Positions 34,747 to 44,808 are shown, counted from the stretch's first letter. The stretch is DNA of 64,000 bases from Limnohabitans sp. Rim28 (GCF_000293865.2 NZ_ALKN02000002.1:248001-312000), one strand, 5' to 3'. The notes: a model not told the origin generated them from the letters alone. A program made the numbers and translations.

Positions 34747-35592
34747 TCACTGCCGCGCCGTGCGCACGTTGGGCGGCAACTTGCCCGGTGCGCTGGTGCG
34801 CCAGGGGTTGATGTCCAACCCGCCGCGGCGGGTGTAGCGGGCGTACACCGTCAAGGTGGTGGGTTGGCAGCGCGTCCAGATGTCCATGAAGATGCGCTCC
34901 ACGCACTGCTCATGGAACTCGTTGTGGTTGCGATAGCTCACGATGTATTGCAACAAACCCGCTTGCTCGATCTGGGGGCCGATGTAGGTGATTTGCACGC
35001 TGCCCCAGTCGGGCTGGCCCGTGACCAAACAATTGCTTTTGAGCAAGTGGCTGACCAGCGTTTCGCTCACGGGCAGTTCTTCGGCGTTGGCGCGCAACAG
35101 GTCCGGCGCAGGCTCGTAACGTGTGCACTCAATGTCCATGCGGTCCAGGTTCAGGCCGTCGAGTTCGTGCACGGGCTCGGTGTCAAATTGCTCTTGCAGC
35201 AGCAGCTTCACGCCCACGCTGGCTTGCATGGTGCCGCCGTGCCAGATGGCCGCGCTGATGTCGCGGCGAATCATGTCGCGCACCACGTCGGCGCTTTCCA
35301 AGCGGGTGTTGTTGAAGCTGTTCAGATACAGCTTGAAGGACTTGCTCTCGACAATGTGCGTGCTCTCGGCCGGCACGGTGATGTGCGCCAGCGCCACCTG
35401 CGGCTTGCCTTTGGTGTTGAGCCAGGACAGCTCAAACGCGGTCCACAAATCGGCCCCAAAAAACACCGGCTGGCCGGTGACGCCGATCTCGGCGCGTTTG
35501 GTGGCACGCGGAATCGGGAACAGCAAACCCGCGTCGTACTGGTCCACATAGGCGCTGGATTTGCCCAGCTGCGATTGTTCGGGGGTGTTCAT
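34747..35592 (-). CDS. queF: NADPH-dependent 7-cyano-7-deazaguanine reductase
   Basis: 281-residue two-domain (YqeF-long) QueF, reducing preQ0 to preQ1 in queuosine biosynthesis. Seen: [17 protein letters not shown] at the N-terminus, the catalytic cysteine in [14 protein letters not shown], and [10 protein letters not shown] with the substrate-binding Glu. Overlaps the yaaA stop by four bases (ATGA), so it is in an operon with yaaA. Confidence 0.96.
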   Translation of the reverse strand: MNTPEQSQLGKSSAYVDQYDAGLLFPIPRATKRAEIGVTGQPVFFGADLWTAFELSWLNTKGKPQVALAHITVPAESTHIVESKSFKLYLNSFNNTRLESADVVRDMIRRDISAAIWHGGTMQASVGVKLLLQEQFDTEPVHELDGLNLDRMDIECTRYEPAPDLLRANAEELPVSETLVSHLLKSNCLVTGQPDWGSVQITYIGPQIEQAGLLQYIVSYRNHNEFHEQCVERIFMDIWTRCQPTTLTVYARYTRRGGLDINPWRTSAPGKLPPNVRTARQ

Positions 35593-36365
35593 GCTTGCAC
35601 TTTGCGGCGGAAGACCAAGCGGTCGGGTTCAGAGACAGCGGCGTCGTAGGCATAGCCTTCCAGGTCAAAACCCAGCAAGCCTTCGGGGTGGGTGATTTTG
35701 TTTTGGATGGCAAAGCGGGCCATCAGGCCCCGCGCCCGCTTGGCGTTGAAGCTGATGATTTTGTACTTGCCGCCTTTGAAGTCTTCAAACACGCATTCGA
35801 TGACGCGGGCCTTGAGGGTTTTGCGGTCCACCGACTTGAAGTACTCCTGCGAAGCCAGGTTGACGATGACCGGGGTTTTGTCTTTGGCCAGCTGGGCGTT
35901 CAGGTGCTCGGCAATTTGCGGCCCCCAAAACTTGTACAGGTTGCTGCCCTTGTCGGTTTGCAGCATGGTGCCCATTTCCAGGCGGTAGGGCTGCATCCAG
36001 TCCAGCGGGCGCAGCACGCCATACAGGCCACTCAAAATGCCCACATGGGTTTGCGCCCAGTCCAGGTCTTGCGCGGACAGGGTCTTGGCGTCCAGGCCTT
36101 CGTAAACGTCGCCATTGAAGGCCAGCACGGCTTGTTTGGCATTTTTGGCGGTGAACTTCGGAGCCCAGGCTTCGTAGCGGGCCACGTTCAGGGCCGACAG
36201 CGCGTCCGACAGGTCCATCAGCTCGGCGATTTGCTGGGGCGACTTTTGGCGCAGCACGTCAATGAGGGCCTGCGATTGCGGCACAAACTGGGGCAGCGTG
36301 TGGGGCAGATCGCCTGCGGGGGTTTCGTAGTCCAGGGATTTGGCGGGTGACAATAAGAACAACAT
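35589..36365 (-). CDS. yaaA: peroxide stress protein YaaA
   Basis: 258-residue YaaA/DUF328 DNA-binding protein that limits iron-driven damage under peroxide stress. The start [16 protein letters not shown] is the standard family N-terminus, so ATG 36365 is chosen over 36374. AAGGA lies eight bases upstream, inside truC's first codons. Its start codon shares the CATG at 36363-36366 with truC on the other strand. Confidence 0.95.
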   Translation of the reverse strand: MLFLLSPAKSLDYETPAGDLPHTLPQFVPQSQALIDVLRQKSPQQIAELMDLSDALSALNVARYEAWAPKFTAKNAKQAVLAFNGDVYEGLDAKTLSAQDLDWAQTHVGILSGLYGVLRPLDWMQPYRLEMGTMLQTDKGSNLYKFWGPQIAEHLNAQLAKDKTPVIVNLASQEYFKSVDRKTLKARVIECVFEDFKGGKYKIISFNAKRARGLMARFAIQNKITHPEGLLGFDLEGYAYDAAVSEPDRLVFRRKVQA

Positions 36366-37107
36366 GCTCGACATCCTTTACCTGGACGATTATCTCGCCA
36401 TCGTGCACAAGCCTGCGGGCTGGCTGGTGCATCGCACCCCGCTGGACAAGGGTGAAACCCGCTTTGTGCTGCAAACCCTGCGCGACCAAATTGGGCAACA
36501 TGTCTGGCCTGTGCACCGGCTGGACAAAGGCACCAGCGGCGTGCTGCTGTTTGCGCTGAGCGCCGAGGTGGCGCGCACGCTGGGGCAGGCCTTTGAAACG
36601 GGTGAGGGTCTGCAAAAAACCTACCGCGCCATCGTGCGTGGCTGGCCTGCGGATTCAGGCCTGATCGACCACCCCTTGAAGCGCATGCCCGACGACATGC
36701 GCACCGAGCGCACCGAAATTCAGCCCGCCCAAAGCCGCTTTGCCACCTTGCGCCACTTTGAGCTGGCACTGCCGCAGCAAGGCTTTGCCAGCACCCGCTG
36801 CGCTGAGGTGGAACTGGAGCCGCTGACCGGTCGCCGCCACCAATTGCGCCGGCACATGAAACACATCGCCCACCCGATCATCGGCGACGCCACGCACGGC
36901 AAAGGGCCTTTGAACCGGGCGGTGGCCGACGTGCTGGGGCTGCAACGGCTGTGGTTGCACGCGCAAAGGCTGGAACTGCCTCACCCGGTCAGCGGGCAGC
37001 TGCTGCGTTTGGTGTCGTCGCTGCCCAGCGAGTGGGGACTTTGGGATGCTTTCACTGAGGCTTCCATTCCACCTGCAAGCGGGCCTGGCGCTGCCCCCTC
37101 TTTGTAG
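36364..37107 (+). CDS. truC: tRNA pseudouridine(65) synthase TruC
   Basis: 247-residue RluA-family enzyme. [20 protein letters not shown], the substrate loop GWLVHR and the catalytic [10 protein letters not shown] (Asp54) match E. coli TruC, which modifies U65 in some tRNAs. Starting at ATG 36364 mirrors that protein exactly; no clear Shine-Dalgarno is seen. The TAG stop lies in a hairpin arm at 37101-37134. Confidence 0.92.
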   Translation: MLDILYLDDYLAIVHKPAGWLVHRTPLDKGETRFVLQTLRDQIGQHVWPVHRLDKGTSGVLLFALSAEVARTLGQAFETGEGLQKTYRAIVRGWPADSGLIDHPLKRMPDDMRTERTEIQPAQSRFATLRHFELALPQQGFASTRCAEVELEPLTGRRHQLRRHMKHIAHPIIGDATHGKGPLNRAVADVLGLQRLWLHAQRLELPHPVSGQLLRLVSSLPSEWGLWDAFTEASIPPASGPGAAPSL

Positions 37108-37134
37108 AAGCCAACCCCTGTGGGCCCCTACAAA
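37101..37134. repeat. REP-like palindrome at the 3' end of truC
   Basis: TTTGTAG and CTACAAA (7 bp, perfect) enclose 20 bases with inner C- and G-runs. The first arm includes truC's stop codon. It resembles dispersed REP-type elements that begin TTTGTAG; it may also end transcription. Confidence 0.4.
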
Positions 37135-37243
37135 TCGGTGCGATTGTCACCCAACGGATAAGCATCTGCGCGGTTTTCCATAAGATGCACGGCTGCGCTT
37201 GCTATCGCGAGCCAAGACTCAACCGACCGCGACAACACACACC

Positions 37244-38365
37244 ATGAGCCTGCTTTTCACGCCCTTCACCTTCAACGCACCCTCTGGCCCCCTCACCTTG
37301 CCCAACCGCATCGTGGTGGCACCCATGTGCCAATACTCGGCCGACAACGGCCAAGCCACCGACTGGCACCTGACGCACTGGACCAACTTGCTCAACAGCG
37401 GCGCGGGCCTGTTCGTCATCGAGGCCACGGCGGTGTCGGCGGTGGGCCGCATCAGCCCCGGCTGCCTGGGCTTGTGGGACGACGCCACCCAAGCGGCGCT
37501 GGGCGACAAACTGCACCGCGCCCGCCATTTGGCCCCCGCCATGCCCGTGTGCATTCAAATTGGTCATGCGGGCCGCAAAGCATCGAGCGCGGCCCCATGG
37601 GATGGCGGCATGCTGATCGCCCCCGAAGACGGTGGCTGGCAGCCCGTGGCCCCCAGCGCCCTGCCCCATCTGCCCAATGAAGCGCCACCCACCGCGATGA
37701 GCCTGGCCGACATCGCTCAACTCAAGGCCGACTTTGTCAACACCGCCCGCCGCAGCCACGAATTGGGCATTGAGGCCATCGAGTTGCATGCCGCGCACGG
37801 TTATTTGCTGCACGAATTTTTGTCGCCCATTTCCAACCAGCGCACCGATGCCTATGGCGGTTCGTTTGAAAACCGCATTCGCTTGCCGATGGAAGTGTTC
37901 AAAGCCGTGCGCGAGGCCTTTGGTGGCACGCTGGGCATGCGCATTTCGGGCACCGACTGGGTCGATGGCGGTTGGACGGTGGAAGAAACTGCCGAACTGT
38001 CCGTGCAGCTCAAGCAAGCCGGGGCGCAGTTCGTACACATTTCGTCGGGCGGTGTTTCGCCTTTGCAAAAAATCGTTTTGGGGCCGGAGTACCAAGTGCA
38101 CTTGGCCAAAGCCGTGAAAGCCGCATCGGACCTGACCACCATTGCCGTGGGCCTGATCACCGAGCCCGCGCAAGCCGAAGCCGTGCTGCAGCGCGGCGAC
38201 GCCGACCTGGTGGCGCTGGCCCGTTCTTTCTTGTACAAGCCACGCTGGGGCTGGGAAGCGGCTGTGGCGCTGGGCGGCACCGTCGACTCACAACACCAGT
38301 ACTGGCGCAGCCTGCCCCGCGAAGCGAAGAACATTTTCAACGACGCCAAAATCGGCATGCGCTGA
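37244..38365 (+). CDS. Old Yellow Enzyme-family NADH:flavin oxidoreductase (YqjM-like)
   Basis: 373-residue FMN TIM-barrel ene-reductase. Seen: LTLPNRIVVAPMCQYSADNG (active-site Cys typical of the YqjM class), QIGHAGRKASS, ELHAAHGYLLHEFLSPISNQRTDAYGGSFENR and a late VALARSFLYKPRWGWEAA. It reduces activated C=C bonds of enones or quinones; the physiological substrate is unknown. ATG 37244 follows the family start. Confidence 0.93.
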   Translation: MSLLFTPFTFNAPSGPLTLPNRIVVAPMCQYSADNGQATDWHLTHWTNLLNSGAGLFVIEATAVSAVGRISPGCLGLWDDATQAALGDKLHRARHLAPAMPVCIQIGHAGRKASSAAPWDGGMLIAPEDGGWQPVAPSALPHLPNEAPPTAMSLADIAQLKADFVNTARRSHELGIEAIELHAAHGYLLHEFLSPISNQRTDAYGGSFENRIRLPMEVFKAVREAFGGTLGMRISGTDWVDGGWTVEETAELSVQLKQAGAQFVHISSGGVSPLQKIVLGPEYQVHLAKAVKAASDLTTIAVGLITEPAQAEAVLQRGDADLVALARSFLYKPRWGWEAAVALGGTVDSQHQYWRSLPREAKNIFNDAKIGMR

Positions 38366-38397
38366 TTTTTATGACCCACCCCCAAAAAGAGACCCCC

Positions 38398-39369
38398 ATG
38401 ACAACACGTCGCAAATTTTCCAAACTGATGGCCCTGGCTGCCTTGTGCGCCCCGATGGCCTTGATGGCACAGGCCTTCCCCAGCAAGCCGATCACCCTGG
38501 TGGTGCCGGTGCCACCCGGCGGCTTGGTCGACACTTCAGCGCGCTTGATTTCGGAACCTTTGGGCCGCTTGATCGGCCAGTCGGTCGTGATCGACAACAA
38601 AGGCGGCGCCAGCGGCAACCTGGCTTACCAACAAGTGGCGCGCAGCCCCAAAGATGGCCACACCTTGTTGGTGTCTTACTCGGGTTACCACATTGCCAAC
38701 CCGATCTTGATGAGCAAACTGCCTTGGGAGCTGAAAGATTTGACGCCTGTGGGCTTGATCACTGTGGCCACCAACGTGGTGGCGGTGCACCCTTCGGTGC
38801 CGGCCAACAACATGCGTGAATTCATCGCGTTTTTGAAGCAAAACCCAGGCAAGCTGAACTACGCCTCTCAGGGCAATGGTTCGGTGTCTCACATCGGCAC
38901 CGAAATCTTCAAACAGCAAACCGCTGTGGATTTGGTGCATGTGCCCTACAAGGGTTCGGGCCAGGCCATTGCCGACGTGCTGGCGGGCCAAGTGCAGGTG
39001 TTCATGACCACGCCCCCCTCGGTGATGCAACACATCCAGGCGGGCAAACTCAAGGCGCTGGCGGTCACCGGCAAAAAACGCCACCCCGGCATGCCCCAAG
39101 TGCCCACCATGGCCGAAGCGGGTTACCCCAACATTGACTTGGAAGCTTGGGTGGCCCTGTATGCCCCAGCCGGCACGCCCACGGCCACCGTGAATCAGTT
39201 GGCCGATGCCGTGAAGCGCAGTCTGGACTTGCCTGAGAGCAAGCAGCGGGCTGACCAAGCGGGCATTGAGGTGCGCTTTCTCGCCCCAGCCGACATGACC
39301 AAACTGCTGGACCGCGAAATCGCAGACTGGACCCAGGCCATCAAGACCGCCAACATCAAGTTGGACTGA
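38398..39369 (+). CDS. Bug/TctC-family periplasmic substrate-binding protein
   Basis: 323 residues. The N-terminus MTTRRKFSKLMALAALCAPMALMAQA has a twin-arginine motif (RRKFSK), cleaved before FPSKPITLVV. Bug-fold landmarks are PVPPGGLVDTSARL (one Gly changed to Pro in the usual PAGG loop) and GASGNLAYQQVA. Orphan, with no TctA or TctB. It follows the OYE gene by 32 bases, and a strong terminator lies just after its stop. The ligand is unknown. Confidence 0.92.
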   Translation: MTTRRKFSKLMALAALCAPMALMAQAFPSKPITLVVPVPPGGLVDTSARLISEPLGRLIGQSVVIDNKGGASGNLAYQQVARSPKDGHTLLVSYSGYHIANPILMSKLPWELKDLTPVGLITVATNVVAVHPSVPANNMREFIAFLKQNPGKLNYASQGNGSVSHIGTEIFKQQTAVDLVHVPYKGSGQAIADVLAGQVQVFMTTPPSVMQHIQAGKLKALAVTGKKRHPGMPQVPTMAEAGYPNIDLEAWVALYAPAGTPTATVNQLADAVKRSLDLPESKQRADQAGIEVRFLAPADMTKLLDREIADWTQAIKTANIKLD

Positions 39370-39399
39370 AAAAAAGCTCCGCAATGCGGGGCTTTTTTT
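39369..39399. terminator. bidirectional rho-independent terminator
   Basis: Arms AGCTCCGC and GCGGGGCT around AAT, flanked by an A-run on the left and a T-run on the right. It serves the Bug gene on plus and the convergent esterase on minus. Confidence 0.85.
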
Positions 39400-40264
39400 A
39401 TGCGGCGATCAACTGCTTGGCCAGTGCATGAAGACGCGTGCCTGGCCGCGTCAAATAGATAACGATGTTGAAATGGTTGAGGCCCGCCAAGTCTTCGCAA
39501 ACGGGCACGGTTTTGGGGCCCCAAGCTTGGTGAATCAAACGGTTGTGGCGCAAAAATTCGGGGCTCTCGTCACCCCCGGCCACGGTGTAGAGCACCCCTT
39601 GACGCGGGCGTTGCCATTTGGCGGGGCTGGCCATGCGCACATGGGCCGGGGTGATGCGCAAATCGGCCTGCACAAACGGCGTTTTGCGAATGGGTTCCAG
39701 ATCAAACAAGCCCGAAATCGACATGGCTTTGCGAACCAAGCCGGAGGGCAAATCGCGCCCCACTTGCTTCCAGTTGCAGCCGAGCAGCATGGCCGCCAAA
39801 TGGCCGCCCGCTGAATGGCCAATGGCACTGATGCGGCTGCGGTCACCACCGTGCTCGGCGATGTGCCGCCAGACCCATGCCGTGGCCTTGGCCATTTGCA
39901 AGGCAATGTCGGGGATGGTGACGGGCTGCTCGGGCGTGCCGGGACACAAGGCGTAATTGACCACCACCACACAAGCGCCCATGTCGCGCAAGGCTGGCGC
40001 CACAAACGAGTGGTCGGATTTGTCCAGGCTGCGCCAGTAGCCACCGTGAATGAAGATCACCACGGGCGCGTTCGCGTCTTTGGCAGGAAAGATGTCGAGC
40101 GTCTCGCCCACGCCTTCGCCATAGGGCACATCGAGCGTGGACTTCAGTTGGGCGCGGGCCTGAACCGAGGCATTTTGCCAATGGGCAAAGTGGTCGGCAA
40201 AGTCGGGCACCAGGGCCCGGTTGTTGTACATGCGATCGTGCCATTCGGCATTTTTGACGGCCAT
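39398..40264 (-). CDS. alpha/beta hydrolase (kynurenine-formamidase/esterase-like)
   Basis: 288 residues. HGGYW (oxyanion hole), GHSAGG (nucleophile Ser) and a late LNHFNIV (catalytic His) are in order; this set is typical of the hormone-sensitive lipase/KFase-like branch. ATG 40264 has GAAGGAG upstream; 40279 is also open. It begins 16 bases downstream of a TonB-dependent receptor on the same strand, so the two are probably co-transcribed and the esterase may cleave the imported ligand. Confidence 0.87.
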   Translation of the reverse strand: MAVKNAEWHDRMYNNRALVPDFADHFAHWQNASVQARAQLKSTLDVPYGEGVGETLDIFPAKDANAPVVIFIHGGYWRSLDKSDHSFVAPALRDMGACVVVVNYALCPGTPEQPVTIPDIALQMAKATAWVWRHIAEHGGDRSRISAIGHSAGGHLAAMLLGCNWKQVGRDLPSGLVRKAMSISGLFDLEPIRKTPFVQADLRITPAHVRMASPAKWQRPRQGVLYTVAGGDESPEFLRHNRLIHQAWGPKTVPVCEDLAGLNHFNIVIYLTRPGTRLHALAKQLIAA

Positions 40265-40280
40265 GCGGATCTCCTTCAAA

Positions 40281-42464
40281 TCAGATTTTCATTTCCAGGC
40301 GCAGTTGGACGTTGCGCCAGTTGCGGTCTGTGGTGCGAGACGACTCTTTGTAGGTGCCGTTGTCAAAGGTACTGGCGGTGATGTAGTCGCGCGGCTGCAA
40401 ATTGCTGACCGTCAGCCGGACAGCACTGGCGGGCGAAATGCGCCACAAGCCGTACACATCGACCACCCGTTTGACGCCTTGGTAGAACATGGACTGCTCG
40501 GTGCGGCGGGTGTCGTAATCGGGGTTCCAGTTGAGGTTGCCGCCCAGGGTCAAGGGCACGCGGCGAATCCGGTAGTCGGCGCCCAGGTTGGCCGTCATGT
40601 CGGGTTGCTGATCAAGCCGGTTGTTGGGGCCAGGCACTTGCTTGACATTGGAGCCAAAAAAACTGGCGTTGCTGCGGATGTCGATCGGCAGAGCACCGGT
40701 GAAGGCTTGGTTGAGCCGGAACTTCGCTTCCAACTCCAGGCCCTGGGTCGATGCATCGCCAATGTTGATGGGGGATGACACGAAGCGACCGTTTTGCTGT
40801 GTCACGGTGTAACGGATCAGGTCGGTGATTTCTCGGCGAAACACGTTGGCACTGAGCACACCACCGCCATCCAGATAACGCTCAAAGGCCACATCGACGC
40901 CGGTGGCCAACTCGGGCCTGAGGTCTGGGTTGCCAATGCGGTCAGGACGGGTGGGTCGGCTGATCACTTCACCCGAGCTCACGGGGCGCGCCATCAGGTT
41001 GTGCAACGTGGGGGTTCGGTAGCTGCGCGTCAAACTCATGCGCACCTGGTCTCGCTTGGCGGGATCGGGTTTCCACAAGGCATGCAGCAAAGGGGTCCAC
41101 ACAGAACTGGTGTTGGACTTCAAGCCCGAGGTGCCGTTCGCCTCGGTCGTGATGGTCTCGTAACGCAAGCCGGTATGGGCAGACCAATGGCGGTTGATTT
41201 TGAATTCGTCTTGGGCATAGGCTGCCCACCGCAGGGTGCTGGCCGTCAAATCGCCTGCGTTGTCATCCAGCAAGCCCCGGGCCTCTTCAACCCGGCGCAC
41301 GCCTTCCAACTCCAAGCCGCTGACCACTTGGTGGCCGTTGTCCATGGCACGGGTCCACTTGCTGCTCAGGCTGCCGGAGCGGTCAACAAAGTTCTGGAAT
41401 TGCGTGGTGTTCAGCAACAAAGGGGGGCTAGCGCTCGGCGTGGTCAGGGTCTGGTCCATGCGCAGGTCGTACTCGGACTGGCCCACACCAAAGCGCACTT
41501 CCAAGCGGTCATCGGCTGACAGGCGTTGGGCCCATTGGCCATTGAGCCGCGCCATGGCAAAACGACTTTGGTTGAGCGTTTGTGCCGTTTCAGAGGCCAT
41601 ACCCCCAGCATCCAATCGGTTGGCTTGAATCAGGCCATTGCCTGCAAAATCTGAATACACCAAGAATGGGGTCAAGGTCAGCGTCTTGCCTTGTTCGCCC
41701 CGCCATTGCAAGCGCGCATTGGCATGCATGGCTTGTCGCCGGCCCAGAGATTCGTTGCTGCGGGTGCTGTCGCCCAACACATTGGAAGAGATCACCGTGC
41801 TGCTCGAATCGGGTCGGTATTGGTCAGTCACCGACATGGTGAGCGTGCCCGTTAAAGGCTGGATGTTGAGGTTGTGTACCCAATTGAGCAGGGTGGAATC
41901 GTGGCCATACTCCCGCGAGCGGGTGATTTTCAAATCATCGGGGTTGGCCTTTTGGCCTTCGCGCAACACGATGTTGATGGTGCCCGCAATCGCGCGGGCG
42001 CCTGTTTCTGCCGTGGGCGCACGCAAGATTTCAATCCGCTCAACCTGTTCGGGCAGCAAGCTGTCGATCGAAAAGCCCGGCGGCAAGCGCTCACCGTCGA
42101 GCAAGATTTGGGTGTAGCCGCCGCCCAGACCGCGCATGCGGATGGCACCACCGCGTCCAGGCGCACCCTGCACGGTCACGCCGGGCAAGCGTTTGAGCAC
42201 TTCACCCAAATTTGCATCGCCTTGTTTTTGGATTTCTTCGCGGCCAATCACAATTTTGGCGGCCGAAGACTCGCGCCGCATTTCGGTGTCGTTGTTGCGG
42301 TTGCCCCGCACCTCGACCTGGCCGAGATCGGTCGTGTTGGCAGCCCCTCCGGGCGGGTTGGCGTTTTGCGCCAAAGCAGCCCAAGGGAGAACGACAAAAC
42401 CTGCCATGGCCCATTGGAGGGCCATCGCAAGCGGTTTAAGACGGTGGTTTGTGGAGCGGTGCAT
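40281..42464 (-). CDS. TonB-dependent outer-membrane receptor
   Basis: 727 residues. Signal peptide ends at ALA-Q (about 32), then a short TonB-box region, a plug domain (QKQGDANLGEVLKRLPGVTVQGAPGRGGAIRMRGLG, LDGERLPPGFSIDSLLPEQVERIEILRAPTAETGARAIAGTINIV) and a 22-strand-type barrel ending in a C-terminal aromatic-poor LEMKI. Imports an iron-siderophore, cobalamin or sugar-type ligand; nothing marks which. ATG 42464 gives the signal peptide; the 42494 extension does not. Confidence 0.9.
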   Translation of the reverse strand: MHRSTNHRLKPLAMALQWAMAGFVVLPWAALAQNANPPGGAANTTDLGQVEVRGNRNNDTEMRRESSAAKIVIGREEIQKQGDANLGEVLKRLPGVTVQGAPGRGGAIRMRGLGGGYTQILLDGERLPPGFSIDSLLPEQVERIEILRAPTAETGARAIAGTINIVLREGQKANPDDLKITRSREYGHDSTLLNWVHNLNIQPLTGTLTMSVTDQYRPDSSSTVISSNVLGDSTRSNESLGRRQAMHANARLQWRGEQGKTLTLTPFLVYSDFAGNGLIQANRLDAGGMASETAQTLNQSRFAMARLNGQWAQRLSADDRLEVRFGVGQSEYDLRMDQTLTTPSASPPLLLNTTQFQNFVDRSGSLSSKWTRAMDNGHQVVSGLELEGVRRVEEARGLLDDNAGDLTASTLRWAAYAQDEFKINRHWSAHTGLRYETITTEANGTSGLKSNTSSVWTPLLHALWKPDPAKRDQVRMSLTRSYRTPTLHNLMARPVSSGEVISRPTRPDRIGNPDLRPELATGVDVAFERYLDGGGVLSANVFRREITDLIRYTVTQQNGRFVSSPINIGDASTQGLELEAKFRLNQAFTGALPIDIRSNASFFGSNVKQVPGPNNRLDQQPDMTANLGADYRIRRVPLTLGGNLNWNPDYDTRRTEQSMFYQGVKRVVDVYGLWRISPASAVRLTVSNLQPRDYITASTFDNGTYKESSRTTDRNWRNVQLRLEMKI

Positions 42465-42531
42465 GCTGCGATTTTGACAGGGGCGTGCGACCATGGTGTG
42501 TCGGCCCCTTAAAACCCAGCCCGCTCAGTGA

Positions 42532-43986
42532 TCAATCGCCCGATTTGAACAAAGCGGCGACTTTGCGTTTGGGCTTGATGTTGGCCGAGATGGAAGACCT
42601 GGCGGCCCTGGGCGCGGTGGGTTCCCAGCTGGGTGAACTCTCTTGAGCGGGTGCCTCGTAGGGTTTCTCAAAGAACGGATCGCGGTTGATGGGCGCGGGA
42701 CGGAAACCACCACGGCGCTCACGCGGTGCATCCAAAGCATCACGTGGATCGTAGTCGTCGCGGCGGCGGCCTTCTTGGCTGCGGGCGCGTGGGCGGTCTT
42801 CGGCGCGTTCGCCCCACTTTTCAGGCGGTGGGCCTGCGGGACGGGTGTCAAGCTGCAGGGTTTCGACTTCCAGCTTTTTCTTGATCAGCTTTTCGATGTC
42901 ACCCACCAAACGGGCGTCCGATGGGCTGACCAAAGTCACGGCCAAACCCGATGCCCCGGCGCGGCCCGTGCGGCCAATGCGGTGCACATAGTCTTCGGCG
43001 TTGAAAGGCACGTCAAAGTTGAACACCGCCGGCACATCCTTGATGTCCAAACCCCGGGCAGCCACGTCGGTGCAGACCAGCAAATCGACTTCGCCTTTTT
43101 TGAAGGCTTCGAGGGCTTTCAGGCGCTCGTCCTGGCTCTTGTCACCGTGCAAAGCAGCGGTGCGCAGGCCTTCGCGCTCCAAGGAGCGCGCCAAACGGCC
43201 GCAGCCGAGTTTGCTGTTCACAAAAATGAACGCTTGTTTGATGCCCCGGTCGTCGAGCACTTTGCGGATCACGCGGCGCTTGTCGTCGTCTTGGGCGGCG
43301 TAAAAACGCTGCTCCACCGTCGATGCCGTCTCGTTGGGACGGGCCACCTCGATGGTGATCGGGTTTTGCAGGTAGCTGCCAGCAAGGCGCTTGATCTCGG
43401 GTGAGAACGTGGCCGAGAACAGCAAGGTGGTGCGCTGCTTGGGCAAATAGCTCAGGATGCGCTGCAAATCGGGCAAAAAGCCAATGTCCAGCATGCGATC
43501 GGCTTCGTCCAGCACCACATATTCAACTTGGTTGAGCACCGCGTTTTTGGCTTCGATGTGGTCCAGCAAGCGGCCGGGGGTGGCGACCAGCACCTCAACG
43601 CCTTTTTTCAGCTCCAGCGTCTGGGGCTTCATGTCCATGCCACCAAACACCACGGCGCTGCGCAGTTGGGTGTACTTGGCGTACATCTTGATTTGTTGGG
43701 CCACCTGGTCAGCCAACTCACGCGTGGGCAACAACACCAAGGCGCGTACCGGGTGACGGGCGGGCGAGGTGGAGGGATTTTCGTGTTTGAGCAGGCGTTG
43801 CAGCAAGGGCAGCGAAAACGCTGCGGTTTTGCCTGTGCCGGTCTGGGCTGCGCCCATCACATCCTGGCCCGTCAACACCACCGGAATGGCTTGGGCCTGG
43901 ATAGGGGTCATGGATTCGTAGCCCATTTCGGCCACGGCTCGTGCCAGCGTAGGCGCCAGCGATAAATTGGAAAAAGAGTCGGTCAT
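42532..43986 (-). CDS. rhlE: DEAD-box RNA helicase, RhlE-like
   Basis: 484 residues. Q motif and MTPIQAQAIPVVLTG, motif I AQTGTGKTAAF, motif II VLDEADRMLD, motif III FSATF, and HRIGRTGRAG (motif VI). A basic, Arg/Pro-rich C-terminal tail from about residue 390 (PRARSQEGRRRDDYDPRDA...) ends in KPKRKVAALFKSGD and probably binds RNA. RhlE-type helicases act in ribosome assembly and cold adaptation. Confidence 0.93.
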   Translation of the reverse strand: MTDSFSNLSLAPTLARAVAEMGYESMTPIQAQAIPVVLTGQDVMGAAQTGTGKTAAFSLPLLQRLLKHENPSTSPARHPVRALVLLPTRELADQVAQQIKMYAKYTQLRSAVVFGGMDMKPQTLELKKGVEVLVATPGRLLDHIEAKNAVLNQVEYVVLDEADRMLDIGFLPDLQRILSYLPKQRTTLLFSATFSPEIKRLAGSYLQNPITIEVARPNETASTVEQRFYAAQDDDKRRVIRKVLDDRGIKQAFIFVNSKLGCGRLARSLEREGLRTAALHGDKSQDERLKALEAFKKGEVDLLVCTDVAARGLDIKDVPAVFNFDVPFNAEDYVHRIGRTGRAGASGLAVTLVSPSDARLVGDIEKLIKKKLEVETLQLDTRPAGPPPEKWGERAEDRPRARSQEGRRRDDYDPRDALDAPRERRGGFRPAPINRDPFFEKPYEAPAQESSPSWEPTAPRAARSSISANIKPKRKVAALFKSGD

Positions 43987-44040
43987 TAACCCACTATTGT
44001 CGCATTTTGAGCCGACCGCCCTGAAAACAGGCTTTGGCCC

Positions 44041-44610
44041 TCAGGTTTTGGGCAGCGTGACGCCCACTTGGCCTTGGTATTTGCCGCCACGGTCTTTGTA
44101 GCTGGTCTCGCAGACTTCGTCGCTTTCTAAGAACAAGACTTGCGCGCAACCTTCACCGGCATAAATTTTGGCGGGCAGCGGCGTGGTGTTGCTGAATTCC
44201 AGCGTCACATAGCCTTCCCATTCGGGCTCAAACGGTGTGACGTTGACGATGATGCCGCAGCGGGCGTAAGTGCTTTTGCCCAGGCAAATGGTCAGCACAT
44301 TGCGTGGAATGCGGAAATATTCGACCGTGCGGGCCAGCGCAAAACTGTTGGGCGGGATGATGCAAACATCGCCTTCGATGTCCACAAAACTGCGCTCGTC
44401 GAAGTTTTTGGGGTCCACCACCGTGCTGTAGATGTTGGTGAACACTTTGAACTCGGGTGCGCAGCGGATGTCATAGCCATAGCTGCTGGTGCCGTAGCTC
44501 ACGATTTTTTGTCCCGCCGCGTTTTGGCGAATCTGGCCCGGCTCAAACGGCTCAATCATGCCGTGCTGCTCAGCCATGCGGCGGATCCATTTGTCGCTCT
44601 TGATGCTCAT
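44041..44610 (-). CDS. dcd: dCTP deaminase
   Basis: 189-residue trimeric enzyme making dUTP from dCTP for thymidylate synthesis. Seen: [45 protein letters not shown] (active-site Ser-Arg), [15 protein letters not shown] (catalytic Glu) and GVTLPKT at the end. Full length (E. coli 193). Distinct from bifunctional dCTP deaminase/dUTPase, by length and ending. Confidence 0.96.
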   Translation of the reverse strand: MSIKSDKWIRRMAEQHGMIEPFEPGQIRQNAAGQKIVSYGTSSYGYDIRCAPEFKVFTNIYSTVVDPKNFDERSFVDIEGDVCIIPPNSFALARTVEYFRIPRNVLTICLGKSTYARCGIIVNVTPFEPEWEGYVTLEFSNTTPLPAKIYAGEGCAQVLFLESDEVCETSYKDRGGKYQGQVGVTLPKT

Positions 44611-44768
44611 GTGTGGCCCTTGGTGATTTGCCCGCATTTTAAAGCGCGATGCCGAACATGGAACCTGGGCCACAGACAGACCCTTGGTTGAACTGGCCAT
44701 GCCATGGTTGCTTGGCAAAGCCCTTGTGGCGTGTCATGGCATGGACCACCCCACCCATTTCGCCAATC

Positions 44769-44788
44769 GAATAACGTATACGATATTC
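44769..44788. promoter_or_regulatory. palindromic GntR operator
   Basis: GAATAACGTATACGATATTC pairs with its own complement at 18 of 20 positions, centred on CGTATACG. It ends 20 bases before the GntR start, in the promoter position of the GntR-Bug-MmgE operon. Confidence 0.65.
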
Positions 44789-44808
44789 AAAATTCGGAAT
44801 TTCACACC

